This document shows positions 50,147 to 58,458 of a stretch of 64,000 bases of DNA, piece by piece. Origin of the DNA: Bog-473 sp963744935 (GTDB lineage Bacteria > Actinomycetota > Acidimicrobiia > Acidimicrobiales > RAAP-2); contig CAVUVM010000008.1 in assembly GCA_963744935.1 (NCBI GenBank), forward strand, positions 124,001-188,000, read 5' to 3'. A model generated the notes under the pieces. That model was not told the DNA's origin. It saw only the letters and a program-made list of their open reading frames with translations, and ran no database searches. Within the stretch, counting starts at the first letter, position 1; each line of letters opens with the position of its first letter. The position numbers and the translations under genes are program-made.

Positions 50147-52456
50147 ATGCAGGCAATCCGATGGTTCGAGGACATCCGGCTCGGTGACACGGGGTCGGTG
50201 GGCGGCAAGGGGGCCAACCTCGGTGAGCTGATCGCGGGAGGGCTTCCGGTCCCGCCGGGGTTCGTCGTCACCGGGGAGGCCTATCTCGACGCCATGGCCA
50301 GAGCCGGTGTCCGCGAGCGGTTGGTGGCCATCTTGGGCGAGGCCCGGGCGGCCTCCCAGGACGACCTCGACCGGTTGGCCGCCGAGGCGAAGGACCTCGT
50401 GCACTCGGTGCGGGTCCCCAATGACCTGGCTACGGCCGTGCTCTCCGCCTACGAGCGTCTCGGGGATCATGTCCGCGTAGCCGTGCGGTCCTCGGGCATA
50501 GGCGAGGACGCCGAGGGGACGTCGTTTGCCGGCATGAACGAGACCTTCACCAACGTGGCCGGCGACGACGAGGTGCTGGCGCGCCTCGTGGACTGTTGGG
50601 CCTCTCTCTGGGGTGCCCGGTCGATCTTCTACCGCGACGACAAGAGCCTGACAGCCGAGCCGGCGATCGCCGTGGTGGTGCAGAAGATGATCCCCTCCGA
50701 ACGCTCGGGTGTCATGTTCACGCTTGACCCCTCGACCGGCGAGACCGACCACATTGTGATCGAGGCCGCGTTGGGTCAGGGCGAGGTCGTGGTCAGCGGG
50801 ATGGTCGAGCCCGATACCTACGTCGTTGACAAGAACGGTCCCCGTCTCCTCCACGCCCGGGTGGGCACTCAGCACTTCAAAATCGTGCGCGGGCCCGACG
50901 GTGAGGACCAGCGCATCGACCTCGACCCGTCCGAGGGCGGTCTCCGGGTGCTCTCTGACGACGAGGTGGTCGAGGTCGCCCGTCTGGGTCTGGCCGTCGA
51001 GCAACACTACGGCTCTCCTCAGGACACCGAGTGGGCCATGGCGGACGGTCGCATCTTCATCGTGCAGTCGCGTCCCGTCACCGCAACCGGGGGCGGCGCG
51101 ACCACCCCAGCCGAGCAAGGCGCGGTCCTCGTCCAGGGCCTGGCCGCTTCGGCGGGCCGGGCGTCGGGCGTCGTGCGCGTGCTGCAAACGCCCGACGAGG
51201 GTCATCGTTTGCAACCCGGCGAGGTCCTCGTCGCCCCCATGACCAGTCCGGATTGGGTGCCTACCATGCGGCGCGCCGCGGCCGTGGTCACGGATGGGGG
51301 CGGCATGACCTGCCACGCGGCCATCGTCTCGCGGGAACTCGGCGTGCCGGCGGTGGTCGGTGCCCGCAACGCCACTGCCGTCCTACGCGACGGCGAACTG
51401 GTGACGGTCGACGGTGCCGAGGGACTGGTCACCGAGGGCGCCGTCGCCGCAGCCGTCGCGTTGTCCGAGCCGAGTCCGACCCGGGTTGAGAGCGGACCGG
51501 GGGTTCTCGCCACCCGGATCTACGTAAACCTGGCCTTTGCCGAGCACGCGCAGGAGGTGGCGGCCCTCCCCGTCGACGGCGTCGGCCTGCTGCGGGCCGA
51601 GTTCATGGTCACCGACGCCCTGGGCGGGGTACATCCCCGCAGGCTGCTCGAGCGTGGCGAGGAGAAGAGATTTGTCGAGAGCATGGCCAAGTCGCTGGTG
51701 CAGATCACGCGGGCCTTCGAACCACGTCCGGTCGTGTACCGGAGTATCGACTTCCGGTCCAACGAGTTCTCGAACCTCGAGGGGGGCGACAAGTTCGAAC
51801 CCAAAGAGGAAAACCCCATGATCGGCTATCGAGGCTGCTACCGCTACGTCCGTGAGCCCGACCTCTTCCGGCTTGAGCTCGACGTCCTGGCCAATGTGCT
51901 CGAGGAGACCGCCAACCTCGTGCTGATGATCCCCTTCGTCCGCACCGCATGGGAGCTCGAGGCCTGCCTCCAGGTGATCGACGCCAGCCCCGTGGGCGGC
52001 TCGCTGCCGGTGTGGGTGATGGCCGAAGTGCCTTCCGTGGCGTACTGGATCCCGGCCTACGCCTCCATGGGGATCTCCGGAGTGTCCATCGGCAGTAACG
52101 ACCTGACCCAACTGATGCTTGGCGTCGACCGCGATTCTCAGATCTGCGCCGACGTCTTCGACGAGGCCGACCCCGCTGTCCTCGATGCCATCGGACGCAT
52201 CATCGGAGGTGCCAAGGAGGCCGGGATCACGTCGTCGCTGTGCGGGCAGGCACCATCGAACCGGCCCGCCTTTGCCGAGCACCTGGTGCGCCAGGGGATC
52301 ACTTCCATCTCGGTGAACCCCGATGCGGTCGCGGCCGTGCGCAAAACGGTCGCCGAGGCGGAGTGGCGGATGCTCCTCGAGGCGACGGTGCCGGGCCGTC
52401 CCCCGAGCGGGGGGGTTGCACCGCGCATGTCCTTCGGGCAGCGGCGCCCGCACTAG
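50147..52456 (+). CDS. ppsA: Phosphoenolpyruvate synthase
   Basis: The 769-residue enzyme makes PEP from pyruvate and ATP, the first committed step of gluconeogenesis from pyruvate. It has the N-terminal ATP-grasp domain (GGKGANLGEL, RSSGIGEDAEGTSFAG), the phosphohistidine domain with His390 in GGGMTCHAAI, and the C-terminal PEP-utiliser barrel ending in the catalytic Cys699 (SSLCGQAPSNRP). Length and domain order are normal. The ATG at 50147 has AAAGGGTGAAGG upstream; the frame's longer extension overlaps the CoA-transferase. It converges on the pyruvate oxidoreductase operon, whose pyruvate it could use. Confidence 0.95.
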   Translation: MQAIRWFEDIRLGDTGSVGGKGANLGELIAGGLPVPPGFVVTGEAYLDAMARAGVRERLVAILGEARAASQDDLDRLAAEAKDLVHSVRVPNDLATAVLSAYERLGDHVRVAVRSSGIGEDAEGTSFAGMNETFTNVAGDDEVLARLVDCWASLWGARSIFYRDDKSLTAEPAIAVVVQKMIPSERSGVMFTLDPSTGETDHIVIEAALGQGEVVVSGMVEPDTYVVDKNGPRLLHARVGTQHFKIVRGPDGEDQRIDLDPSEGGLRVLSDDEVVEVARLGLAVEQHYGSPQDTEWAMADGRIFIVQSRPVTATGGGATTPAEQGAVLVQGLAASAGRASGVVRVLQTPDEGHRLQPGEVLVAPMTSPDWVPTMRRAAAVVTDGGGMTCHAAIVSRELGVPAVVGARNATAVLRDGELVTVDGAEGLVTEGAVAAAVALSEPSPTRVESGPGVLATRIYVNLAFAEHAQEVAALPVDGVGLLRAEFMVTDALGGVHPRRLLERGEEKRFVESMAKSLVQITRAFEPRPVVYRSIDFRSNEFSNLEGGDKFEPKEENPMIGYRGCYRYVREPDLFRLELDVLANVLEETANLVLMIPFVRTAWELEACLQVIDASPVGGSLPVWVMAEVPSVAYWIPAYASMGISGVSIGSNDLTQLMLGVDRDSQICADVFDEADPAVLDAIGRIIGGAKEAGITSSLCGQAPSNRPAFAEHLVRQGITSISVNPDAVAAVRKTVAEAEWRMLLEATVPGRPPSGGVAPRMSFGQRRPH

Positions 52457-52510
52457 CCGAGTACCACGAGCCGAGTTGAGAGGATGCCACCCGGCGTCCC
52501 TGGGCTGGCG

Positions 52511-54136
52511 CTAGATATCCTCGGGCACCATCTCTATGGCGCCGCAGGGGCACTCTTGGACACACAGCCCACAACCCTTGCAGAAGTCGTAGTCGAAGGC
52601 GTAGCCGTGAGCCTCGTCAACTTTTCGGACGGCGTTGTCCGGGCACACCCCGAAGCAATTGTCGCACTGGAAGCAGTTGCCGCACGACAGGCACCGGCGG
52701 GCCTCGTAGAGGGCCGTCGAGTCGTCGAGACCTCCGACGACCTCGTCGAAGTTGGAGGTGCGGCGTGCCGCTTCGAGGCGAGGCCGCACTGACTTGGGAG
52801 CGTCGGCGAAGTACCAGGTGTTCAGCTGGGCCGGCGTGGCCAAGGCGTGGCGTGCCGGGCGCTCGAGAGTCCGGCCGTCCAACCAGGCGTCGATAGCTCG
52901 GGCCGCCTTCTTGCCGTGTCCGATGGCGTCGGTGAGCGTCCGGGCCCCGGCCACCATGTCTCCGCCGGCGAACACGCCCGGATGTGCGGACATGAGGTCC
53001 GGTCCGACGGCGACCAGGCCGCTCTCGGGCCGCACATCGGGCAACGACCCCAGCAGCGAGAGATCGGCTTCCTGGCCCAGCGCCAACACCAGCGCGTCCG
53101 CGCGTAGCTGCTCGAACTCTCCGGTGGGGCGAGGAAAGCCCGACTCGTCGAGTTCCATCCGCTCAATGGTCAGCACCCCCCCTTCGTCCCCGACGATGGT
53201 CGAGAGCCACTTGAACTGCACCCCTTCGTCGACCGCGTCCATGATCTCATCGGTGTTGGCCGGCATCCGCTCTCGGGTGCGTCGGTACACAACGACGGCC
53301 TCGTCTGCACCGAGACGACGCGCGGTGCGGGCGGCATCCATGGCCGTGTCGCCACCCCCGTAGACGGCCACGCGCCGGCCCAGCACGGGTGCGTCGGTGC
53401 CCTCGGTGTCCCGCAACAGCGACAGCGCATCAAGGATCCGCGCCGAATCCCCGGCCGGGATGTCGGCGTGGCGGCCGCGCTGGGCCCCCACGGCCAGGAA
53501 GGCGGCGTCGAAACCCCCAGCCTTGAGGGCGGTTTCCAAGTCGTCAACCGGCCTCCCACACTCGATCCCGACGCCCAGGGCGGCGATACGGTCGATCTCT
53601 GCCACCACCACGCCTCGGGGGAGGCGGTAGGCAGGGATTCCGTAGCGCATCATGCCGCCGGGGAGCGGTGACGACTCATGCACGACGACGTCGTGACCGA
53701 GGAGCCGGAGGTGGTAGGCGGCCGTCATCCCTCCGGGCCCGGACCCGACCACGAGGACGCGACGGCCGGTCGGTGGGGCTACCGGGTCGGGCAGCCAGCC
53801 TTCCTCGAGGGCTCGGTCGCCCAGGAAGCGCTCGATTGCGTTGATGCCCACCGCCTCGTCGACCGTGGCCCGGTTGCACGCGGTCTGGCAGGGGTGGAAA
53901 CAGGCTCGACCCATGACGGCGGGGAAGGGATTGACACGCATGATCTCTCGCCACGCCGCCTCGTAGGAGCCGTTCTCGGCGAGATACAACCATTGTTGGA
54001 TGTTCTCGCCGGCCGGGCAGGCGACGTTGCACGGGGGCACACGGTCTACGTACACCGGGCGCTCGGTTCGCCAGTTGCCAGTCTTGTTGGCCAGGCTGGA
54101 CCCGACCTCGAGCGTGATGGCGAAGGGCTTCTCCAT
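52511..54136 (-). CDS. GltD-like FAD/NAD(P) oxidoreductase with 4Fe-4S ferredoxin domains (POR electron-transfer subunit)
   Basis: The 541-residue iron-sulphur flavoprotein has three parts. The N-terminal GltD-type 4Fe-4S domain (CNVACPAGENI, CFHPCQTACNR) is followed by paired FAD- and NAD(P)-binding Rossmann folds (VVGSGPGGMTAAYHL; VYGGGDTAMDAARTARR). The C-terminal tail carries CxxCxxCxxCxxxCP and CxxCxxCxxxCP clusters. The start overlaps the stop of the beta subunit gene by one base. In this operon it should pass electrons between the pyruvate oxidoreductase clusters and NAD(P)H, replacing a free ferredoxin subunit. Confidence 0.92.
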   Translation of the reverse strand: MEKPFAITLEVGSSLANKTGNWRTERPVYVDRVPPCNVACPAGENIQQWLYLAENGSYEAAWREIMRVNPFPAVMGRACFHPCQTACNRATVDEAVGINAIERFLGDRALEEGWLPDPVAPPTGRRVLVVGSGPGGMTAAYHLRLLGHDVVVHESSPLPGGMMRYGIPAYRLPRGVVVAEIDRIAALGVGIECGRPVDDLETALKAGGFDAAFLAVGAQRGRHADIPAGDSARILDALSLLRDTEGTDAPVLGRRVAVYGGGDTAMDAARTARRLGADEAVVVYRRTRERMPANTDEIMDAVDEGVQFKWLSTIVGDEGGVLTIERMELDESGFPRPTGEFEQLRADALVLALGQEADLSLLGSLPDVRPESGLVAVGPDLMSAHPGVFAGGDMVAGARTLTDAIGHGKKAARAIDAWLDGRTLERPARHALATPAQLNTWYFADAPKSVRPRLEAARRTSNFDEVVGGLDDSTALYEARRCLSCGNCFQCDNCFGVCPDNAVRKVDEAHGYAFDYDFCKGCGLCVQECPCGAIEMVPEDI

Positions 54137-55143
54137 CAGGCGAGCACCTCGTCGGTCTCTACGAGACCGTAGCGGCGGATGTTGTCGTCGGCCATCGCCT
54201 GGAGCGCGTCCAGGACATCAGGGCGCGCCGGGTTCCCCTCCGCGTCGAAGAGGTGGGCGAAGCGGCCCTGAAGGCGCAGGTACTCCGTCACAGGAGCCCG
54301 CCGGCGGATGGTGGTCACGCCGGTCACCGCGCCGTGTTCGGCCTCGAAGACGGGGAAGAGCCCGGTCTGGGTGGCCAGGCGGGCGATCCGCACCGTGTCG
54401 CTCGAGGCGCTCGCCCACCCGAGTGGGCACGGCACGAGGATGTGGATGTAGCGCGCACCCCGGATCGACATGGCGCGGGTCACCTTCGCCTCGAGGTCGT
54501 GCAGGTCGGCCACCGTGGCCGTGGCGACGTAGGGGATGCCGTGCGCCATGGCGAGGACGGGCATGTTCTTGCCCTGGCCGAACGAGTTCCCCGGGTGGGG
54601 ACCGACCGCCTCGGTCGTGGCCGTTCGCGCCGCCGGCGGGGTCGATCCCGACCGCTGCACCCCGGTGTTCATGTAGGCCTCGTTGTCGTAGCAGATGAAC
54701 AGGACGTCGTCGTTGCGCTCGAACATGCCCGAGAGACACCCGAACCCGATGTCGACCGTCCCGCCGTCGCCGGCCTGCCCGATCACCCTCGTCTCCGTCT
54801 TGCCCTTGACCCGAAGCGCGGCGGCCACGCCCGACGCCACGGCCGGGGCATTCCCGAACAACGAGTGCAACCACGCGATCTGCCACGACGTCTCGGGGTA
54901 GGGGGTGGAGAACACCTCGAGGCAACCAGTCGCGTTGACCGCCACCATCTGGCCCCCGGTCGCCCGCATGGCGGCATCGAGGGCGTAGCGCGCGCCCAGG
55001 GCTTCGCCGCAGCCCCGGCAGGCCCGGTGCCCTGACGTGAGCGAGTTGGAGCGGCCCTCCTCGGACTGGATCGTACGATCGGCCCGGTTCACCAACCGAT
55101 TCCCGACGGCGAAGCTGCCGACCTGGTAGAAGCGGACCACCAT
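54136..55143 (-). CDS. porB: 2-oxoacid (pyruvate):acceptor oxidoreductase, beta subunit
   Basis: The 335-residue thiamine-diphosphate subunit has the cluster ligands CRGCGEA (near residue 42) and NATGCLEV, and the TPP/Mg segment GDGGTVDIGFGCL followed by YDNEAYMNTGVQRSG. It catalyses decarboxylation of pyruvate, or a close 2-oxoacid, to an acyl-CoA, reversibly. Start and stop codons overlap those of the alpha subunit and the flavoprotein by one base each (TGATG), so the operon is tightly coupled. Substrate specificity is inferred from context. Confidence 0.93.
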   Translation of the reverse strand: MVVRFYQVGSFAVGNRLVNRADRTIQSEEGRSNSLTSGHRACRGCGEALGARYALDAAMRATGGQMVAVNATGCLEVFSTPYPETSWQIAWLHSLFGNAPAVASGVAAALRVKGKTETRVIGQAGDGGTVDIGFGCLSGMFERNDDVLFICYDNEAYMNTGVQRSGSTPPAARTATTEAVGPHPGNSFGQGKNMPVLAMAHGIPYVATATVADLHDLEAKVTRAMSIRGARYIHILVPCPLGWASASSDTVRIARLATQTGLFPVFEAEHGAVTGVTTIRRRAPVTEYLRLQGRFAHLFDAEGNPARPDVLDALQAMADDNIRRYGLVETDEVLA

Positions 55144-56396
55144 CAGCCGATCCCGGAGGCCACGGTGCCCAGGTCGCGCAGGATGTTCTCGGCGGTCGGT
55201 CCCGAACTGCGACGCTGCGCGATGCGCGCGAGTTCGCGCTCGACCAGCTTCTCGTTGAGGTCGAGGAAGGTCAGCCGCGGGACTTCGCCCCGGAGGGCCG
55301 CCTCGAAGACGCTTTGCAGCGATGCCTTCGTGATGATCCGACCTCCGAGGCCCGCAACGACCGTCGCCACGGGTACCGGGAGCCCGCTCATGGCCATGGC
55401 CACGTCAGTCGAGAGCACACCGCCGAAGCCGACGCTGAAGGCCTTCTCCACTACGACGACCTGGCGTGCCTGCCGGAGCGCTGCCCTGACGGCGTCGATC
55501 GGGAAGGGCCGAAACGACGAGACACCGAGGGCGCCGATTCGCAGCCCGGCGTCGCGTTGGGTGTCGACGATGTCCTTGATGGTACCCAGCACAGAGCCCA
55601 TGGCGACGATCACAACGTCAGCGTCCGCGCTCCGATACGGGTGGAGGAGCCCGCCCGAGTCGCGCCCGAAGGCCTCGGCGAACTCAGCGCTCAGCTCGGG
55701 GATGCGCCCGAGCGCCTGCTGCTGATGGGCGTGAGCCAGATACCGGACCTCTAAGAACGCCTCCGGCCCGACCATGGCGCCGATGGAGTATGGATCGTCC
55801 GGACTGAGCTGCTGGCGAGGGTCGTAAGGCGGGAGGAAGTCGTCCACCTGCCGCTGGTCAGGCATGTCCACCTGATCGGTGGCGTGGGTGAGGATGAATC
55901 CGTCCATGCACACCATCACCGGGACAGAAAGCTCCTCGGCTAGCCGGAAAGCCAGGACGTGCAGGTCGGCAGCCTCCTGGTTGGTCTCGGCGAAGAGCTG
56001 GATCCAACCGGCGTCGCGAGCGGCCATCGCGTCGCTGTGGTCGTTCCAAATGTTGATGGGCGCGCCAACGGCGCGGTTGGCCAGTGTCATGACAATGGGC
56101 AACCCGAGCCCGCTGGCGTTGTAGAGCGCCTCCATCATGAAGAGGAGCCCCTGGCTGGCGGTCGCGGTGAAGGCCCGGGCACCGGTCGCCGAGGCGCCGA
56201 TGGCAACCGACATCGCAGCGAACTCCGACTCGACGTTGATGAATTCACACGGTGCGAGCTCGCCGGTCTTCACGAGTTCGCCGATGGCCTCGATGATGTG
56301 GGTCTGAGGCGAAATCGGGTACGCGCACACGACCTCGGGTCGGCAGAGCGCCACCGTCTCCGCCACGGCCCGTGAGCCTTCAATCTGCCGGAGCAC
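55143..56396 (-). CDS. porA: 2-oxoacid (pyruvate):acceptor oxidoreductase, alpha subunit
   Basis: The 417-residue subunit has the PorA layout. The N-terminal pyrimidine-binding domain (RAVAETVALCRPEVVCAYPISPQTHIIEAI) includes the conserved ESEFAAMSVAIGASATGAR segment, and a C-terminal transketolase-like domain follows (GVSSFRPFPIDAVRAAL, VEKAFSVGFGGVL). The GTG at 56396 has AGGGG about 8 bases upstream and overlaps the gamma gene by 17 bases; the frame upstream of it lacks homology. With the beta and gamma parts it forms the catalytic complex. Confidence 0.92.
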   Translation of the reverse strand: MLRQIEGSRAVAETVALCRPEVVCAYPISPQTHIIEAIGELVKTGELAPCEFINVESEFAAMSVAIGASATGARAFTATASQGLLFMMEALYNASGLGLPIVMTLANRAVGAPINIWNDHSDAMAARDAGWIQLFAETNQEAADLHVLAFRLAEELSVPVMVCMDGFILTHATDQVDMPDQRQVDDFLPPYDPRQQLSPDDPYSIGAMVGPEAFLEVRYLAHAHQQQALGRIPELSAEFAEAFGRDSGGLLHPYRSADADVVIVAMGSVLGTIKDIVDTQRDAGLRIGALGVSSFRPFPIDAVRAALRQARQVVVVEKAFSVGFGGVLSTDVAMAMSGLPVPVATVVAGLGGRIITKASLQSVFEAALRGEVPRLTFLDLNEKLVERELARIAQRRSSGPTAENILRDLGTVASGIG

Positions 56397-56987
56397 CGAG
56401 CATCCCCTGTCCGCTGAGCACCATCGCCTGACGGGCGTAGTGGTAGATCTCCGTGGCCGCGGCGACATTCCGCTCCGCGACGGTGGGATCCTTGCGGAAC
56501 CGTTCCCGGATGGCGGTGCCCACCGCCCCGATGCTCACCCGTGCCGTCACGGCGGCAAACCCCCCGACCAGGGCCGCGTTGGGCAAAGGCCTGCCGACCT
56601 GGCGCAGTGCCACTTCGGTCGCGGGCATGGTGAGCAGGTGGGCACTGTCGAACTCGTCCCGCATGGACCCCAGTCCGAGCAGCTCCAACGTCCGCGTCGA
56701 GTTGACCAGGACGAAGCCGTCGGGGCGCAGTCCCGCGAAGAGGTTGACCTGGTGGACCAGCGTGGGGTCGATCACGATGACGCAGTCGGGTGCGACCACG
56801 GGCTCGCGAGTGCGGATGTCTCCTCGCTCAAACGGCAATAGGCCACCACCGGTGCGCCCGTGCGCTCAGAACCGAAGCTGGGGAACGACTGCGCGTGCCA
56901 GCCTTCCTCGAAGGCCGCAAGAGCGAGAAGGTCGGCGGCGGTCACGACCCCCTGGCCGCCCCGCCCATGGAAGCGCACTTCAAACAT
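56380..56987 (-). pseudogene. porG: 2-oxoacid:acceptor oxidoreductase gamma subunit, frameshifted
   Basis: Two frames encode one gamma subunit. The first, from the ATG at 56987, gives FEVRFHGRGGQGVVTAADLL and SFGSERTGAPVVAYCRLSE, the classic PorG start. The second takes over at about 56825 and gives IRTREPVVAPDCVIVIDPTLVHQV through to a normal C-terminus. Restoring one base in the GAGGAGAC segment joins them. Everything else in the operon is intact, so either the sequence has an error here or the complex has recently lost its gamma subunit. The start has GGGAGGTG almost abutting it, an unusually short spacing. Confidence 0.88.
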
Positions 56988-57024
56988 CACCTCCCAATCT
57001 GCCCAGCTCCGCTGGCCGGCGATA

Positions 57025-57038
57025 GGGACGAACGTCCT
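57025..57038. promoter_or_regulatory. DosR-like box upstream of por operon
   Basis: GGGAC-GAAC-GTCCT matches the DosR core with one mismatch. It lies 38 bases upstream of the porG ATG, the same distance as the box before the CoA-transferase. Confidence 0.55.
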
Positions 57039-57178
57039 TCGTGGTAGGGCCGGAGGTGGTGAGAACTCTCACGCGTGCGCCGCGGAACCCATGAGCGCGG
57101 CGTCGACAGGGCCCGTTGGCCGGCAACCTCCCGGGATCGAATCCAGTCCGGAGAGCAGGGGGCGACATCCCCAGGGTC

Positions 57179-57192
57179 GGGACCTTGGTCCG
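57179..57192. promoter_or_regulatory. DosR-like box upstream of GAPDH
   Basis: GGGAC-CTTG-GTCCG matches the DosR core with one mismatch, 88 bases upstream of the GAPDH start. A TTGACG hexamer at about 57246 could be the -35 element downstream of it. Confidence 0.5.
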
Positions 57193-57279
57193 TAGCGACC
57201 ATGGTGACCAGCTGTCAGCATCGCGGGTGATGGGCCGCGCAGGCTCTTGACGCGCCCCATCGACGGAAGAAGGGTCATC

Positions 57280-58290
57280 ATGGGAGTACGAGTCGCCATC
57301 AACGGGTTCGGCCGGACGGGCCGCGCCTTTCTTCGAGCAGCCGTGAAGTCGCCCCACGACGTCGAGGTGGCAGCGGTCAACGATCTCGGTTCTCCAGAAG
57401 CGCTGGCCCGGCTCCTCTCCCGCGACTCGGTGCACGGTCACTTTCCCCTGCCTGTCTCCGTCGAGCATGGGACGATGATGGTGGGGTCGTCCTCGGTGGC
57501 GATGGTGATGGAACCGAGTCCTGAACAGCTACCGTGGCGTGAGCTGGGGATCGACGTCGTAATCGAGAGCACGGGACGGTTAACGAGTCGCGAAAAGGCC
57601 GCTTCCCACCTGACGGCCGGCGCTCGCCGAGTCATCGTGTCGGCACCGGTCAAGGACGCAGATGCAACGTTTGTCATAGGTGTCAACGAGGAAAGCTTCG
57701 ACCGGGCCCATGACTTCGTGGTCTCGAACGCCTCCTGCACGACGAATTGTCTTGCCCTGCTGGCCAAGGTGCTCGACGACGCGTTCGGGTTGGAACAGGG
57801 CCTCATGACGACCGTTCACGCCTACACCGACGATCAGCATCTGGTGGACGCGCTACACAAAGACCCGCGCCGATCCCGTGGCGCAGCCATCAACATCGTG
57901 CCGACGACGACAGGGGCTGCTCGAGCCACCGGCCTGGTGCTGCCCGGGGTGGCAGGCCATTTGGACGGACTGTCGCTGCGTGTGCCGGTACCCGACGGAT
58001 CCATTACGGACCTCGTGGCCACATTGCGGTCGGCACCGTCCGTCGACGACGTGTGCACGGCGTACCAGACCGCTGCACAGACAGGCCGTCTGGCGGGGCT
58101 GCTCGAGTACTCCGAGGAGGATCTGGTTTCCACGGACATCATCGGTTCGTCGGCCTCGTGCATCTTCGATTCGAAGCTGACCATGACCCAGGGCAACCTC
58201 GTCAAGGTGTTGGGTTGGTACGACAACGAGACCGGTTATTCCAACAGGCTCGTCGATCTGGCATTCCTGGTGGGCTCGGGCGGCCGGTAA
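57280..58290 (+). CDS. gap: Type I glyceraldehyde-3-phosphate dehydrogenase
   Basis: The 336-residue NAD-dependent dehydrogenase interconverts glyceraldehyde 3-phosphate and 1,3-bisphosphoglycerate. It has the Rossmann motif NGFGRTGR (residues 8-15), the active site SNASCTTNC with Cys153, the TTVHAYTDDQ histidine segment near 180, and the WYDNETGYSNR C-terminus. The ATG at 57280 has AGAAGGG 6 bases upstream; the in-frame extension to 57247 is not needed. It is not in the usual gap-pgk-tpi cluster, so it is probably a second, condition-specific GAPDH, used in the gluconeogenic direction if co-regulated with PEP synthase. Confidence 0.93.
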   Translation: MGVRVAINGFGRTGRAFLRAAVKSPHDVEVAAVNDLGSPEALARLLSRDSVHGHFPLPVSVEHGTMMVGSSSVAMVMEPSPEQLPWRELGIDVVIESTGRLTSREKAASHLTAGARRVIVSAPVKDADATFVIGVNEESFDRAHDFVVSNASCTTNCLALLAKVLDDAFGLEQGLMTTVHAYTDDQHLVDALHKDPRRSRGAAINIVPTTTGAARATGLVLPGVAGHLDGLSLRVPVPDGSITDLVATLRSAPSVDDVCTAYQTAAQTGRLAGLLEYSEEDLVSTDIIGSSASCIFDSKLTMTQGNLVKVLGWYDNETGYSNRLVDLAFLVGSGGR

Positions 58291-58458
58291 GGTCGCCGCC
58301 CGACCTGGTCGTGCATGGGTTCATGGCCCTGTGATTCGAGAGCTGGGCCCGGTTTAGGACTGAGCGCGAGTGACGAGATACGTCGAAGAGGCTGAGTGCT
58401 CTGATGGCGCTGCTGGGGTCTCCGGGCACAATATCGGGGCGGTAAGCCCTCCTGCGGA

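Larger units (their letters stand above)
56988..57279. other. Divergent control region between por operon and GAPDH
   Basis: The 292-base gap contains no gene. It holds two DosR-like boxes, one facing each side (57025 and 57179), and a weaker G-rich/C-rich pair around 57159-57172. It should contain the promoters of both units. Confidence 0.6.

Noticed and set aside
50024..51316. N-terminal extension of the CoA-transferase to 844 residues
   Set aside because: The extension is antisense to PEP synthase and lacks family similarity; homology starts at 50023.
56772..56838. Programmed ribosomal frameshifting in porG
   Set aside because: No slippery heptamer or downstream pseudoknot is evident, and PorG is not known to use recoding.
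57107..57120. A further DosR-like box (GGGCC-CGTT-GGCCG)
   Set aside because: It departs from the core at too many positions and is probably ordinary GC-rich sequence.
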